64,000 bases of DNA from an uncultured Clostridia bacterium (GCA_934274515.1 CAKQTC010000009.1:1-64000); one strand, 5' to 3'. Shown: positions 34,568 through 44,426, counted from the first letter of the stretch. The notes: a model not told the origin generated them from the sequence alone. A program made the numbers and translations.

Positions 34568-34979
34568 ACAGGTTTGGACTTGTTTTTTTCGAAGTTAGAT
34601 TTCGCATTGCTTTTGCGAGTTCTATACTGCTTTGTTTATATTCGTAATAGGAATCTTTTCTGCGTTTTTTCTCTTCCGCGAAGTACTCTGCGCGTTTTTT
34701 TAGCGATTCGAGTGCTTTGGATTCGGTTTCGATAAAGTCGCTTAGCACGGTTACTTTATCTCTCGTTACGTCCGCAACGCCTTCCATTACGAAAATTCGT
34801 TTTTTCTCGCCGTTTACGGTATATTCGCAAATCCCGGATTGAAGCCATAGTATTGTCGGCGCGTGCAAAGCCAGCACGCCGTACCGTCCTTCGCTTGACG
34901 GTAGAACCACGTACTCTGTCGCTTTTTCTTCAAGAAACACGCCGTCCGGCGTTCTCATTTCAAGAACGAACGTTTTCAT
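34566..34979 (-). CDS. atpC: ATP synthase F1 epsilon subunit
   Basis: 137 residues: N-terminal beta-sandwich (about 1-85, LEMRTPDGVFLEEKATEYVVLPSSEG) and C-terminal helical pair (about 90-135), so both regulatory parts are present. Last gene of the atp operon, overlapping atpD by 4 bp. The epsilon subunit sits on the central stalk and can inhibit ATP hydrolysis. Confidence 0.93.
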   Translation of the reverse strand: MKTFVLEMRTPDGVFLEEKATEYVVLPSSEGRYGVLALHAPTILWLQSGICEYTVNGEKKRIFVMEGVADVTRDKVTVLSDFIETESKALESLKKRAEYFAEEKKRRKDSYYEYKQSSIELAKAMRNLTSKKTSPNL

Positions 34980-36361
34980 TCTTTATATCCTTTCAATTCG
35001 GTTATATCCCCCAAAAAGTAAAAATCGTTTTCGGGTATATCGTCGCATTTCCCGTCGAGTATCGCATTGCAACTCTCGATCGTTCTTTCTACGGGAACGT
35101 ATTTCCCTTCCATGCCGGTATACACGCTTGCGACGTGGAACGGCTGACTGAAAAATCTTATCAATTTTCTTGCGCGGTACACGAGCAGTTTGTCTTCGGG
35201 TTTTAGTTCGTCCATACCGAGTATCGCTATGGTATCCTGCAATTCGTTATGCCGTTGCAGCGTTTCTTTTACGCGTCTTGCCGTAAGGTAATGTTTTTCG
35301 CCCACGATGTTCGGGTCGAGTACGGTACTCGTGGAACCTAGCGGATCGACTGCCGGATAAATACCTTGTTCAACCTGTTTTCTCGAAAGCACGGTCGTTG
35401 CGTCAAGGTGAGCGAAAAGCGTGCTGGGCGCAGGGTCGGTTATGTCGTCCGCCGGGACGTAAACCGCCTGTATCGACGTTATCGAGCCGTTCTTCGTGCT
35501 TGAAATTCGCTCTTCGAGTTGTCCGAGTTCGTTTGCCAGCGTAGGCTGATACCCTACCGCCGACGGCATTCTCCCGAGCAACGCGCTTATCTCGTTACCT
35601 GCTTGAATGTATCTATATATATTGTCTACGAACAAAAGCACGTCTTGTTTGTTGACGTCGCGGAAATATTCCGCAAGAGTAAGTCCCGTGTACGCCGCGC
35701 ACATTCTCGCGCCGGGCGATTCGTTCATCTGTCCGAAAACAAGCGAAGTGTTTTTAAGTACGCCGCTTTCCGTCATATCTTCTATCATTTCAAACCCTTC
35801 TCTGCTTCTTTCGCCTACTCCGGTAAAAATCGAGTGTCCGCCGTGTTTGGTAGCGATATTATAAATCAGTTCCATTATCAGAACGGTTTTCCCTACGCCC
35901 GCTCCGCCGAACAAACCTATTTTCCCGCCTTTTGCGTAAGGAGCGAGAAGGTCTATGACCTTTATTCCCGTTTCAAAAATCTCGGTACGCGGGTTCTGCT
36001 CGATAAGCGCAGGCGCGTCGCGATAAATCGAACGACGTTTTTCGCCTATTTCACCCTTGTTGTCTATCGGCTCCCCCAAAGCGTTCATGACTCTTCCGAG
36101 CGTTTCTTCCCCGACCGGCACTTCGAGCGTCCTACCGGTGGAAACAACCGTTGCTCCGCGATAAAGTCCGTCCGTCGCACCCAATGCGACGCAACGCACT
36201 ACGCCGTTATCTTTATGAGCCGTAACTTCAAACAAAACTCTTTTCCCGTTTTCTTCGTACACGAGAATTTCTCTTTGTGCCGGCATATGATTGTCAAACT
36301 TCGCGTCCACAACCGTGCCGATTATTTGAATTATTGTCCCGATATGCGTTTTCGTCATCAT
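34976..36361 (-). CDS. atpD: ATP synthase F1 beta subunit
   Basis: 461 residues. P-loop GGAGVGKTVL, catalytic GVGERSREG (Glu), LLFVDNIYRY (Walker B), ALLGRMPSAVGYQPTL. This is the catalytic subunit. It begins 16 bp after atpG. Confidence 0.98.
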   Translation of the reverse strand: MMTKTHIGTIIQIIGTVVDAKFDNHMPAQREILVYEENGKRVLFEVTAHKDNGVVRCVALGATDGLYRGATVVSTGRTLEVPVGEETLGRVMNALGEPIDNKGEIGEKRRSIYRDAPALIEQNPRTEIFETGIKVIDLLAPYAKGGKIGLFGGAGVGKTVLIMELIYNIATKHGGHSIFTGVGERSREGFEMIEDMTESGVLKNTSLVFGQMNESPGARMCAAYTGLTLAEYFRDVNKQDVLLFVDNIYRYIQAGNEISALLGRMPSAVGYQPTLANELGQLEERISSTKNGSITSIQAVYVPADDITDPAPSTLFAHLDATTVLSRKQVEQGIYPAVDPLGSTSTVLDPNIVGEKHYLTARRVKETLQRHNELQDTIAILGMDELKPEDKLLVYRARKLIRFFSQPFHVASVYTGMEGKYVPVERTIESCNAILDGKCDDIPENDFYFLGDITELKGYKE

Positions 36362-36377
36362 AAGTCAATGACCTCCG

Positions 36378-37211
36378 TTACTCTTTATCTCCTGCCTTAA
36401 CTCCGGAAAAACAAGAATCCATAAGTTCGCTCGTTATCTTCTCTTGTCTTATATGGTTATACTGCCTGTTCAACCCTTCGACAAGTTCTTCTCCGTTCGT
36501 CGTGGCTTGCTGCATCGCAGTCATACATTTATAATTAACCGCACATTCCGCGCTGCAAATCGCAAAATCTATATATGCCCATATATATTGTTTCAATATG
36601 CTGTCTTCGTCTTTCGGGTATTCCAAAATGCCTTCTTCGGTGTCCTGAATCGGCACTTCGACAGGGAACAGTCTTACCGTACACGGTTCTTGTCGCGACG
36701 GATTTTTACCCTTAATCAAAGTAAAGACGATATAAATTTCGTCGGTTTCTCCACTTATAAACGCGTCTGCAAGGTAATACGCCATATCCCTTATTTCTTC
36801 GTTTACCACGCCCTGCATAAGGTGTAAAAATCTATTGTTGACGTGTATTTTCTTTTTGTTAAAGAACTCTCTGACGAACTGACCGACGGCGTAAACTTTC
36901 GCGTTCGGGTCGTCGCCCACGACTTCCGCCGCGTAGTCTAGTATTTTGTGATTATAATCGCCGCACAGTCCTTTATCTCCTGCAATTACGACGTACGAAC
37001 GTTTTTTAACGTCGCGATTTTCGGCTAACGGCGACGTAATTCGTCCTATTTTTTTGACAACGTCAAGCATAAGCGAGAGAAAAACGCCGCTTTTATCGAG
37101 TTTACGCTCCGCTTTGCTCATTTTCGACGCGGAAACGAGTTGCATCGCGCGAGTAATTTTAACGGTTTCGCGCGCGCCGTTTATGCGGTGTTTTATATCT
37201 TGCCCTTTCAT
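36378..37211 (-). CDS. atpG: ATP synthase F1 gamma subunit
   Basis: 277 residues. Terminal coiled-coil helices are visible as IKHRINGARETVKITRAMQLVSASKM at the N-terminus and MTAMQQATTNGEELVEGLNRQYNHIRQ near the C-terminus, with VIAGDKGLCGDYN between. The central rotor shaft. Its start overlaps the atpA stop by 4 bp. Confidence 0.96.
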   Translation of the reverse strand: MKGQDIKHRINGARETVKITRAMQLVSASKMSKAERKLDKSGVFLSLMLDVVKKIGRITSPLAENRDVKKRSYVVIAGDKGLCGDYNHKILDYAAEVVGDDPNAKVYAVGQFVREFFNKKKIHVNNRFLHLMQGVVNEEIRDMAYYLADAFISGETDEIYIVFTLIKGKNPSRQEPCTVRLFPVEVPIQDTEEGILEYPKDEDSILKQYIWAYIDFAICSAECAVNYKCMTAMQQATTNGEELVEGLNRQYNHIRQEKITSELMDSCFSGVKAGDKE

Positions 37212-38701
37212 ATTCTCACGCCGTACTCTTTCGTCGCTTCGAGTATTTTCTTTTCGCTGTCTTCGCTTAAAATTCCGGTTTTTGCGATTTCTTTCACTAC
37301 TTTCGAATATCTCTTATGGAAGAAATCGATAAATCCTTCGAGATACTTCCCTACGTCTTTTACTGCAACGTCTTTAAGCAAATCGTTCATCGCGACGTAC
37401 AGTTCCACCACGGTATCCGCCATGGAAACGGGCGCGTACTGCGGCTGTTTTATTACTTCCGTAAGACGTTCGCCTTTGTCGATAACCGCCCTAGTGGACG
37501 CGTCTATATCCGAACCGAAACGCGAGAAAAGCACCATTTCACGATAGTGCGCAAGGTCAAGACGCGTTTTGCCCGAAACTTTTCTCATCGCTTTTTCCTG
37601 TGCCGCGCCGCCTACTCTCGATACGGATAACCCGACGTTGATTGCGGGACGTATACCCGAATTAAACAGTTCTTCTTCAAGATATATCTGTCCGTCGGTT
37701 ATACTTATCACGTTGGTCGGAATGTATGCGGATATATCGCCTGCGAGCGTTTCTATTATCGGCAACGCCGTGATGCTGCCGCCGCCTTGTTCTTTGGATA
37801 ATTTCGCGCTTCTTTCGAGCAATCTCGAATGTAGGTAGAATATATCTCCGGGATACGCTTCCCTTCCAGAAGGACGTCTTAAAAGAAGAGAAATCGTCCT
37901 GTATGCGACGGCGTGTTTTGTCAAGTCGTCGTATACTATAAGCACGTCTTTCCCGTTATACGCAAAGTATTCGGCTATTGCCGCTCCCGTATACGGCGCG
38001 AGATATTGCAACGGCGCGTTTTGCCCTGCCGTCGCGGCAACGACTATCGTGTAGTCCATCGCTCCGCGCTCTTTAAGCGTTTTGATTATTTTTGCGACGC
38101 TCGACGCTTTCTGCCCGATGGCGACGTATATGCACGTTACGTTTTTGCCGCGTTGATTTAGAATAGTGTCTATCGCAACGGCGGTTTTGCCCGTTTGTCT
38201 GTCGCCTATGATAAGTTCTCTCTGCCCTTTGCCGATAGGTATCATACTGTCGATTGCTTTGATACCCGTGTAAAGCGGCTCGCAAACTTTGCTACGCTCG
38301 AAAATTTCGGGCGCGGGATTTTCTATGTTTCTATACGACCTACAAATAGGCTTCGCTTCGCCGTCGAGCGGATTTCCGAGCGGATCAACCACTCTTCCGA
38401 GCAACGCTCTTCCTACCGGTACGCTCACTATTCTGCCCGTCGTATACGCTATATCCCCGGCGGACGCCGTGCCTGCCAACACTATCGCGCCGACGAGTTT
38501 TTCTTCAAGGTTAAGCGCAAGCGCGTAGTTTTCTCCGCCCAAGTACACAAGTTCGTTGTTCTTAACGTTTCTCAAACCGTCGATAAGGATAACGCCGTCG
38601 TTGCAGGAAACTATACGTCCCGCCGCTTTCGCTCTGACAGAAGGGGTATATCCCTTAATCGCTTCCCTTACTTCTTTGGTGATAAAATCGAAGTCGCTCA
38701 T
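37208..38701 (-). CDS. atpA: ATP synthase F1 alpha subunit
   Basis: 497 residues. P-loop GDRQTGKTAVA, LIVYDDLTKHAVAYR, SRVGGAAQ. The N-terminal region preceding the beta-barrel is of ordinary length, so the partner surface for the delta subunit exists although the delta N-domain is missing (see 38698-38922). Overlaps both neighbours by 4 bp. Confidence 0.98.
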   Translation of the reverse strand: MSDFDFITKEVREAIKGYTPSVRAKAAGRIVSCNDGVILIDGLRNVKNNELVYLGGENYALALNLEEKLVGAIVLAGTASAGDIAYTTGRIVSVPVGRALLGRVVDPLGNPLDGEAKPICRSYRNIENPAPEIFERSKVCEPLYTGIKAIDSMIPIGKGQRELIIGDRQTGKTAVAIDTILNQRGKNVTCIYVAIGQKASSVAKIIKTLKERGAMDYTIVVAATAGQNAPLQYLAPYTGAAIAEYFAYNGKDVLIVYDDLTKHAVAYRTISLLLRRPSGREAYPGDIFYLHSRLLERSAKLSKEQGGGSITALPIIETLAGDISAYIPTNVISITDGQIYLEEELFNSGIRPAINVGLSVSRVGGAAQEKAMRKVSGKTRLDLAHYREMVLFSRFGSDIDASTRAVIDKGERLTEVIKQPQYAPVSMADTVVELYVAMNDLLKDVAVKDVGKYLEGFIDFFHKRYSKVVKEIAKTGILSEDSEKKILEATKEYGVRI

Positions 38702-38922
38702 TGCAATTTACCTTTAACCGCTTCTTCCAACGACGACAATCTGCCCGACACGCTCCCGTCGAACACCTCGTTGCCGTCGAAAATAATTATGCCGCCGATA
38801 ATCGCGTCATCGACGACGTAGTTTACTTTGATTTCGCCGTATTTCGTCGCAAACTCTTTTTCGAGCGCGGTTTTACGCTCCTCGCTTAGTGGCTCGGCAG
38901 TGGTAACCGTGAGTCTAGTCAT
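38698..38922 (-). CDS. atpH: ATP synthase delta subunit, C-terminal domain only
   Basis: Only 74 residues, against about 175-185 for a normal delta/OSCP. What remains is the family's C-terminal part: LTVTTAEPLSEERKTALEKE, then VDDAIIGGIIIF and DGSVSGRLSSLEEAV. The N-terminal six-helix domain that caps the F1 head is absent. It cannot lie upstream because atpF overlaps the start by 8 bp. Position and motifs leave little doubt about identity; the stator must be built differently, or the missing domain is encoded elsewhere. Confidence 0.88.
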   Translation of the reverse strand: MTRLTVTTAEPLSEERKTALEKEFATKYGEIKVNYVVDDAIIGGIIIFDGNEVFDGSVSGRLSSLEEAVKGKLQ

Positions 38923-39445
38923 CTCCCTTCCACTCCTTAATACACTCGTCTATGAGTTTGTCGTTGTCTTTTTCGGAGAACTCTCTTCCGAGTATCTCTT
39001 TCGCTATGCCCACGGCAAGAGAAGCGACGTCGGTCTTCGCTCCGAGCACCGCTTTCTGTCTTTCGTCGTTGGCGTCCTGCTCGGCTTGCGTGCGAATTTT
39101 ATCCGCTTCCTTTCTCGCGTCCGCAAGAATTTCTTCGCGTTCGATAATCGCCGCTTTCTTCTCTTCGTCCATTTCAAGCGCGCGTTTTCTCGCTTCTTCT
39201 TCTGCGGCTTTCGCTCTCTCCGCGCTATCTTTAACCGCCTGCTCCGCTTCCGCTCTCACCTTGTCCGCCTTTCCCATCTCGTCGGCTATCTCTTGTTTCC
39301 GCTTGTCCATAAACTTTTTTACCGGTTTGTAAAGAAGAAACGTCAATCCGATGAACAGTATGGCGAAGTTCGCTAAATACAAAAGTATCTTTTGCCAACC
39401 AAGCCCCAGCGTAGCGAAAATATCCGCTCCAAACAAATATTCCAT
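38915..39445 (-). CDS. atpF: ATP synthase F0 b subunit
   Basis: 176 residues. One N-terminal membrane helix (about 20-42), then a long charged coiled coil rich in Ala/Glu/Lys (about 45-140), the peripheral stalk. Of usual length, so the stalk is not extended to replace the shortened delta. Overlaps atpH by 8 bp. Confidence 0.95.
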   Translation of the reverse strand: MEYLFGADIFATLGLGWQKILLYLANFAILFIGLTFLLYKPVKKFMDKRKQEIADEMGKADKVRAEAEQAVKDSAERAKAAEEEARKRALEMDEEKKAAIIEREEILADARKEADKIRTQAEQDANDERQKAVLGAKTDVASLAVGIAKEILGREFSEKDNDKLIDECIKEWKGDD

Positions 39446-39457
39446 TATCGCTCCTTA

Positions 39458-39697
39458 TTACAGTACGAGTATCAACAATCCTACGACCAACGCGTAAATG
39501 ATTGCGGTTTCGATAAACACCAAACCGAGTATAAGCGTGGATTTGATTTTTGAATCCGCTTCGGGTTGCTTTGCAACTCCGTCGATTGCCTTACTTACGG
39601 CAAAACCCATAGCGAGCGCGCCGCCGAGCGCGGCAAGTGCAATGGCTATTCCTGCTCCGAGAGCCGCCATCGATTCGACTGCTAATAACGATAACAT
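39458..39697 (-). CDS. atpE: ATP synthase F0 c subunit
   Basis: 79 residues from an ATG 8 bp after GGAGG; a TTG 15 bp earlier lies inside the ribosome site and is not the start. Two membrane helices with the loop AKQPEA. The ion-binding carboxylate is the Glu of FIETAIIY. Compared with sodium-type rings (Gln in helix 1, Glu-Ser in helix 2), helix 1 has Met at the Gln position and Thr follows the Glu, so the sodium signature is incomplete and H+ is the more likely ion, with reservation. Confidence 0.95.
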   Translation of the reverse strand: MLSLLAVESMAALGAGIAIALAALGGALAMGFAVSKAIDGVAKQPEADSKIKSTLILGLVFIETAIIYALVVGLLILVL

Positions 39698-39749
39698 ATC
39701 TTCGTCCTCCAAAAGATTAATTGTTTTTTTGCTTTTATTGACTGTTTAA

Positions 39750-40508
39750 CTATTCCGCAACTTCGCCGAGCGCGACGCTTGCGGCTTTTTTTACGCGTTT
39801 TGCCTTTTTCTTCTTCTTTTCGTGCGGTTCCGCCGCCTCTCCGAAGAACATCGACGTAAGTAACGTCAAAATGTACGTCTGTACTACGGCGTGCATAATC
39901 GTGAACATAACCGCAACAAAAATCGGAAGCACGACGGTCTTGGACATAACGTCAAACGCAACGTAAATAAGTTCGGTAACCAACACTCCGCCGATAATCG
40001 CGCCGAATAAACGGAACGACATACTTATCGGTAGAGAAAAATCTTTAAGCACTCCCATCGCTCCGCGCATTTTGTTATAACGTATTCCGCCCGACAAAAT
40101 AACGCCGTAAGACATAAACCCCATAACGACGCAGGCGTTAAGATCTCCCATAACCGCGCGGAAACCGAGCAGTTCGATTAACGTTCCGAAAAACACGAAA
40201 AGTCCCGCGCTGAAAATATACGCGCCGAGATAACCGTTGTGATACGGCGAATTGCCCTTCGCAAGGTCATCGAAAAATCCGACGAGCGTTTCCAACAAAA
40301 GTTGAAACCTGCCCGGAACTTTTTTGAACCTGGGAATAACGAATATGCGGACGATTACCGCAAACAGCAACAGTACGCCCGTTACTATAAGCGCGGAAAA
40401 AAACGACGGACTTACTCCTATCCCGAGAAAATTCACGTCTTCGGGAAACAACGCTTCCCTCATTATCTCGCCGATATTTTTATTAGCCGATACGTATATT
40501 TCGTTCAA
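39750..40508 (-). CDS. atpB: ATP synthase F0 a subunit
   Basis: 252 residues, polytopic. The essential Arg is in SMSFRLFGAIIGG. It starts with TTG (40506-40508), 8 bp after GGAG; no in-frame ATG fits better. The C-terminus has a Lys-rich tail (KKKKKAKRVKKA) not usual in the family. First gene of the operon; no atpI is present before it. Confidence 0.94.
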   Translation of the reverse strand: MNEIYVSANKNIGEIMREALFPEDVNFLGIGVSPSFFSALIVTGVLLLFAVIVRIFVIPRFKKVPGRFQLLLETLVGFFDDLAKGNSPYHNGYLGAYIFSAGLFVFFGTLIELLGFRAVMGDLNACVVMGFMSYGVILSGGIRYNKMRGAMGVLKDFSLPISMSFRLFGAIIGGVLVTELIYVAFDVMSKTVVLPIFVAVMFTIMHAVVQTYILTLLTSMFFGEAAEPHEKKKKKAKRVKKAASVALGEVAE

Positions 40509-40570
40509 AACACATCTCCTTGCGCGCTACGCGTGACCTATTTTTTATTGTCCCCTACAAATATTGCTCT

Positions 40571-40630
40571 ATTATAGCCCTACTTCTCTTTTTTGTAAAG
40601 CGTTATTTCCGTTATTTTTTTACAAAAAAG
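40571..40630 (-). promoter_or_regulatory. atp operon promoter inside a 12-bp inverted repeat
   Basis: Minus-strand TTTACA (40594-40599), 17 bp, TATAAT (40571-40576). The -35 lies in one arm of the dyad CTTTTTTGTAAA / TTTACAAAAAAG (40588-40599 and 40619-40630). The dyad may be a protein site or a weak end signal for the mannosidase transcript. Confidence 0.75.
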
Positions 40631-40633
40631 TTT

Positions 40634-43537
40634 TTATTTACGCTTTTTTAACAAAAACGTCTTTATTTCGTGCGGAGCAAACGTAGGTTCGTCAACCGAC
40701 CTCTCGTTCCTTTCGAGCATATCGGTTTCGTACGCGACGAACCCGTCGGGCATAACGAACTTGCCGCTTACCCTTTTCCCGAACCGCTCGTACGCACGAA
40801 TAACTACTCCTTCTCCGCTCTCGGAGCATTTGACCGTTTCCGTAATAACACCCTCCGCTTCTACGCCGTATACGGACGGTATACGAATTTTCTCGTCGAC
40901 GCACAAAGGCGGATAGGCAAAGTTATAACTGTCTTTAACGACGCTGCACATATCGCCGGCAAATCCGACCGCATAAGTAAAACTATGCTCGCCGCGGTCG
41001 CAGTTCTCGTCGGGAAATGTCGGCGCACGCAACAAATTAAGGCTTAACTCCCCTTCTTGAACGCGATACCCGTACTTACTTCCGCCCGTCACGAAAAAAT
41101 ACCCCTGCTTTTCGTCCCCGACGCACGCGTATTTCTGTCCGCATACTTCGTACATCGCTCTCTCTTCGCTCGTTTCCGTTTTCGTGCTTCTGTCGATCGA
41201 CCCGAATTGTATGTCAAAGTTCGCTTTGTCGGTATATATCGTCGGATTAAACACCGCTCTCAACATTTTATGCGTTTCGCTCCAACCGATTTGGGTATCA
41301 AAATATATATGTTTGGTATCCTTAATGTATATTTCTTGTTTTATAAACGTTTTACCGTGTACGTAGGAAGATATTATCGCCGCTCTGTCGGGCGACACCG
41401 CGAAAGACGTCTTTACAAGCACGGGCTTTTTGCGCGGCATAGTAAGATAATCGCGTTCTATATCCCACGCGTCGTATCTTGACTTCGGGTCGGAATAAAT
41501 GACGAGCGAGTGGAACAATCCGTTCGACGCGTACTCTCGCTTGTTCGTTTTGTCGTAAACCGACGTGACGACGCCCGTATTTTTATCGACGGTAACTTTG
41601 AGAAACGCGTTTTCTATGTAATTTTCGCCGGCATACAGATTCGCTCCGTCGCAAGGAACGGGTTCACACGAGGAATACGGCGCGCAAATCGCGCGATAAA
41701 GTTCGCCCTTATGCACGACGGTTTCGTTGATGGAAAACGGCGACGGGTTGAGTAAAGTAAAACCGCTTCCGCAGGACAACGTTTTAATTCTGTCGGCGGC
41801 GGCTTTTTCGGCAAGCGCACACACCTCGGCGTAGTCTTGCACGCTCTCGCTATGCACTCTGCCTATGCTCGAACCGGGCAAAACGTCGTGGAATTGATTT
41901 GTCAGGATACGTTTCCACAGTTCGTCGCGCCGCTCGTATTTGTCGCCCGTTATGCCTTCGAGCCATTCGAGAATATGCATTTTCCTCTCGGCTAACAGAT
42001 TGTAGTATTTGTTCTTCGCTTGCGCGGTCAACGTGCCTTGGTGAGTTTCGAGATACAGTTCGCCTTCGTAACGCGGCAATTCCTTACTTTCCAGTTTACG
42101 AAAGAGAGAAACCGAACTCCCCGAAACCGCTCTCGGAGTAAATTTTCCGCCGGCGCGTTTAAGCATTTCCAAATGCCCTTCTCCCGGTCCTCCGCCACCG
42201 TCGCTTACGCCGTAAATAACAAGCGCGTCGCCGACTTCTTTCTGCACGTTTTTGACGTCCGCTTTAACAAACGCCATGGGACTTGCCGAACAGCAGTACG
42301 AGCCTTCGGGCGCGATGTGCGCGATAACCGAACTCCCGTCGGGCGCAACCCACTCGAACGACTGCAACGGAAACTTGTTGTATTTGTTGCGATGCAGTTT
42401 AATCGTCATAAAATATTTTTTGCCGACGCCTTTGAATATCTGCGGTAACGTGGCGGGAAAACCGAACGCGTCGGGCAACCACACGACGTCGCTGTTTTTG
42501 CCGAACCTGCTTTCAAAATAAGAACCGCCGTACAAAAACTGCCGAATTATGCTTTCTCCGCTCGGTACGTTGCAATCGCACTCCGTCCACATTCCGCCCT
42601 GTATTTCTATTCCGCCGCTCGCTACCGCTCGCTTGATTTTTTCAAACAATCCGCTCTCGGTTTGTTCCACCCATTCAAACATTTGTGCTTGACTTGCGCC
42701 AAACACGAAATCGTAGTCTTTTAGGTAAGTAACTACGTTGGAGAACGTGCGCACCGCTTTTCGCTTGCCTTCTCGTAACGGCCACTTCCACGCAAGGTCA
42801 AGATGTCCGTGCCCGACCGCAGTGTACTCCACGCCCTTAGTCTGCTTTTCGGCAATGTACGGCGCGAGAATTTTTCTCGCTTCGGCAATTTTGTTGTCTT
42901 TGTATAGCGAGTAACTCTCGTTAAACGCCTTTTTCAGTTCGCGCACGTTGCTCTCGGTGATAAACTCGCTTTTACCGACAGTGGCGACGGTAAGAAAAAC
43001 GGTAAGACAATCGTAGTAGTAATCGCGCTTTTCTTCGTTGACGACCGCTACGTCCGCTTTTATGTATCTCGGATCGTAGAAAAACATTCCGCAATAACCG
43101 TTATGCCCGCAATCGAGTTCCATATTAACTCGCTCTCCGCCTTCCGCTTTTTCGTATAACGGAACGACTTGCTTGCCGAACAACGGTTGCCCGACGTCAA
43201 TCGTGGAAAGAATGGGTGTAACCGCGCACACCGGTTCCCCGTTTATGTACGCTTCTCCCTCCGCTCCCGCTTTGATTAACGCGACCACTTTTTTGTTTTT
43301 TGCGATTTCGGGAACCGTGCCGGTAAAACGGAACACGCAACAACCGAATTTTTTTTTCGTCCAGTGCGTTCCGCGCTTAATCGGCGCAAACGGAAGTTCG
43401 TCCCACTGTTCTTTCGGCACGGGTTCGTCCGTAACCGCCGCCAACGCGTCCAACTCGGATACCGTTTCGTATATTCCGCGTTTCATCGCCATAAGTTTGG
43501 CGAAAAATATCGGCGAAGAAAAGAATTTTTCTATCAT
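40634..43537 (-). CDS. Alpha-mannosidase, GH38
   Basis: 967 residues. The GH38 catalytic domain carries the zinc motif GHGHLDLAWKWP (about 243) and the nucleophile segment WTECDCNVPSGESIIRQF (about 318), followed by WLPDAFGFPATLPQI. The C-terminal half is the beta-rich region typical of the family. No signal peptide, so it acts in the cytoplasm on imported oligomannose. It is translationally coupled (4-bp overlap) with a fructokinase-type gene, which suits use of released hexose. Confidence 0.93.
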   Translation of the reverse strand: MIEKFFSSPIFFAKLMAMKRGIYETVSELDALAAVTDEPVPKEQWDELPFAPIKRGTHWTKKKFGCCVFRFTGTVPEIAKNKKVVALIKAGAEGEAYINGEPVCAVTPILSTIDVGQPLFGKQVVPLYEKAEGGERVNMELDCGHNGYCGMFFYDPRYIKADVAVVNEEKRDYYYDCLTVFLTVATVGKSEFITESNVRELKKAFNESYSLYKDNKIAEARKILAPYIAEKQTKGVEYTAVGHGHLDLAWKWPLREGKRKAVRTFSNVVTYLKDYDFVFGASQAQMFEWVEQTESGLFEKIKRAVASGGIEIQGGMWTECDCNVPSGESIIRQFLYGGSYFESRFGKNSDVVWLPDAFGFPATLPQIFKGVGKKYFMTIKLHRNKYNKFPLQSFEWVAPDGSSVIAHIAPEGSYCCSASPMAFVKADVKNVQKEVGDALVIYGVSDGGGGPGEGHLEMLKRAGGKFTPRAVSGSSVSLFRKLESKELPRYEGELYLETHQGTLTAQAKNKYYNLLAERKMHILEWLEGITGDKYERRDELWKRILTNQFHDVLPGSSIGRVHSESVQDYAEVCALAEKAAADRIKTLSCGSGFTLLNPSPFSINETVVHKGELYRAICAPYSSCEPVPCDGANLYAGENYIENAFLKVTVDKNTGVVTSVYDKTNKREYASNGLFHSLVIYSDPKSRYDAWDIERDYLTMPRKKPVLVKTSFAVSPDRAAIISSYVHGKTFIKQEIYIKDTKHIYFDTQIGWSETHKMLRAVFNPTIYTDKANFDIQFGSIDRSTKTETSEERAMYEVCGQKYACVGDEKQGYFFVTGGSKYGYRVQEGELSLNLLRAPTFPDENCDRGEHSFTYAVGFAGDMCSVVKDSYNFAYPPLCVDEKIRIPSVYGVEAEGVITETVKCSESGEGVVIRAYERFGKRVSGKFVMPDGFVAYETDMLERNERSVDEPTFAPHEIKTFLLKKRK

Positions 43538-44403
43538 AAAGCAAGCGCTCCTTCGTGCAAAGTAGCCTCCGCACCCTTACGGTTCGCCCTATAAGCGATA
43601 CGTTTGACGTTTTCGACGTCGAGATTATCAAACCCTTCTTCGTCTACTCCCGCAAGAAACGCTCCGAAAAACGCGTCTCCTGCTCCGGTAGTATCTACGG
43701 GACGAACAGGCTCGCTCTCGACGGTTATGCGCCTGTCGCCGAGTTTAATCACACTCCCGTCTTTCCCGAGCGTAACGCAAACGACGGGGTTGGTCAACTC
43801 GGAAAAAAGTTCGCCTAGCGATTTGTCAAACACAAGTTCCGCCTCGTCTTCGCTGAGTTTGATTATGTCTGCGGCGGATATGATTTTGCGACAGGCGTTC
43901 ATCGCTTTGTCGTTGTCTTTGAATACGTCGTCGCGATAGTTCACGTCGAAAGAAACTTTTATTTTTCGCTTTTTGCACTCTTTGAGAACGTTAAACGCGA
44001 TTTTTCGTCCGCTTTTGTCGCTAAGCATTAACGACCCGATATGCACGATGTCCGGACGAACGTCGTCGAAAAAATCGTCGGTTATTTCTATATGATAATC
44101 CGCCGTGTCCCGACGAAGAAAAGTAAAATCACGCTCGCCGTTCTCATCTATGGAAACGAACGCCACGGTGGTGTTGCGCTCTTCGTCCGTTTGAAGAATA
44201 CTTTTCAGCGGAAACTTTTTCGCTTCCCTTTTAAGGAACTTCCCTATCGGGTCGTTGCCTACGCGCCCGAGAAAAACCGTTTCGGAACCGCATTGCGCGG
44301 CGTTTACCGCCACGTTAAACGGCGCGCCGCCGACGTGCGCCCTTATTTCGCCCGAATCGTTCATAACCATATCCGCCAAAATTTCACCGATGCAAAGTAT
44401 CAT
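43534..44403 (-). CDS. Fructokinase-like PfkB sugar kinase
   Basis: 289 residues. HVGGAPFNVAVNAAQCG near the N-terminus and DTTGAGDAFFGAFLAG at about 230, both canonical for fructokinase-type PfkB enzymes, in contrast to the GRGD kinases at 30-32 kb. It most likely phosphorylates fructose (or an isomer of mannose) to the 6-phosphate. First gene of the operon with the GH38 mannosidase. Confidence 0.88.
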   Translation of the reverse strand: MILCIGEILADMVMNDSGEIRAHVGGAPFNVAVNAAQCGSETVFLGRVGNDPIGKFLKREAKKFPLKSILQTDEERNTTVAFVSIDENGERDFTFLRRDTADYHIEITDDFFDDVRPDIVHIGSLMLSDKSGRKIAFNVLKECKKRKIKVSFDVNYRDDVFKDNDKAMNACRKIISAADIIKLSEDEAELVFDKSLGELFSELTNPVVCVTLGKDGSVIKLGDRRITVESEPVRPVDTTGAGDAFFGAFLAGVDEEGFDNLDVENVKRIAYRANRKGAEATLHEGALAL

Positions 44404-44426
44404 ATTAATCCACCTTTTTTCGTATT

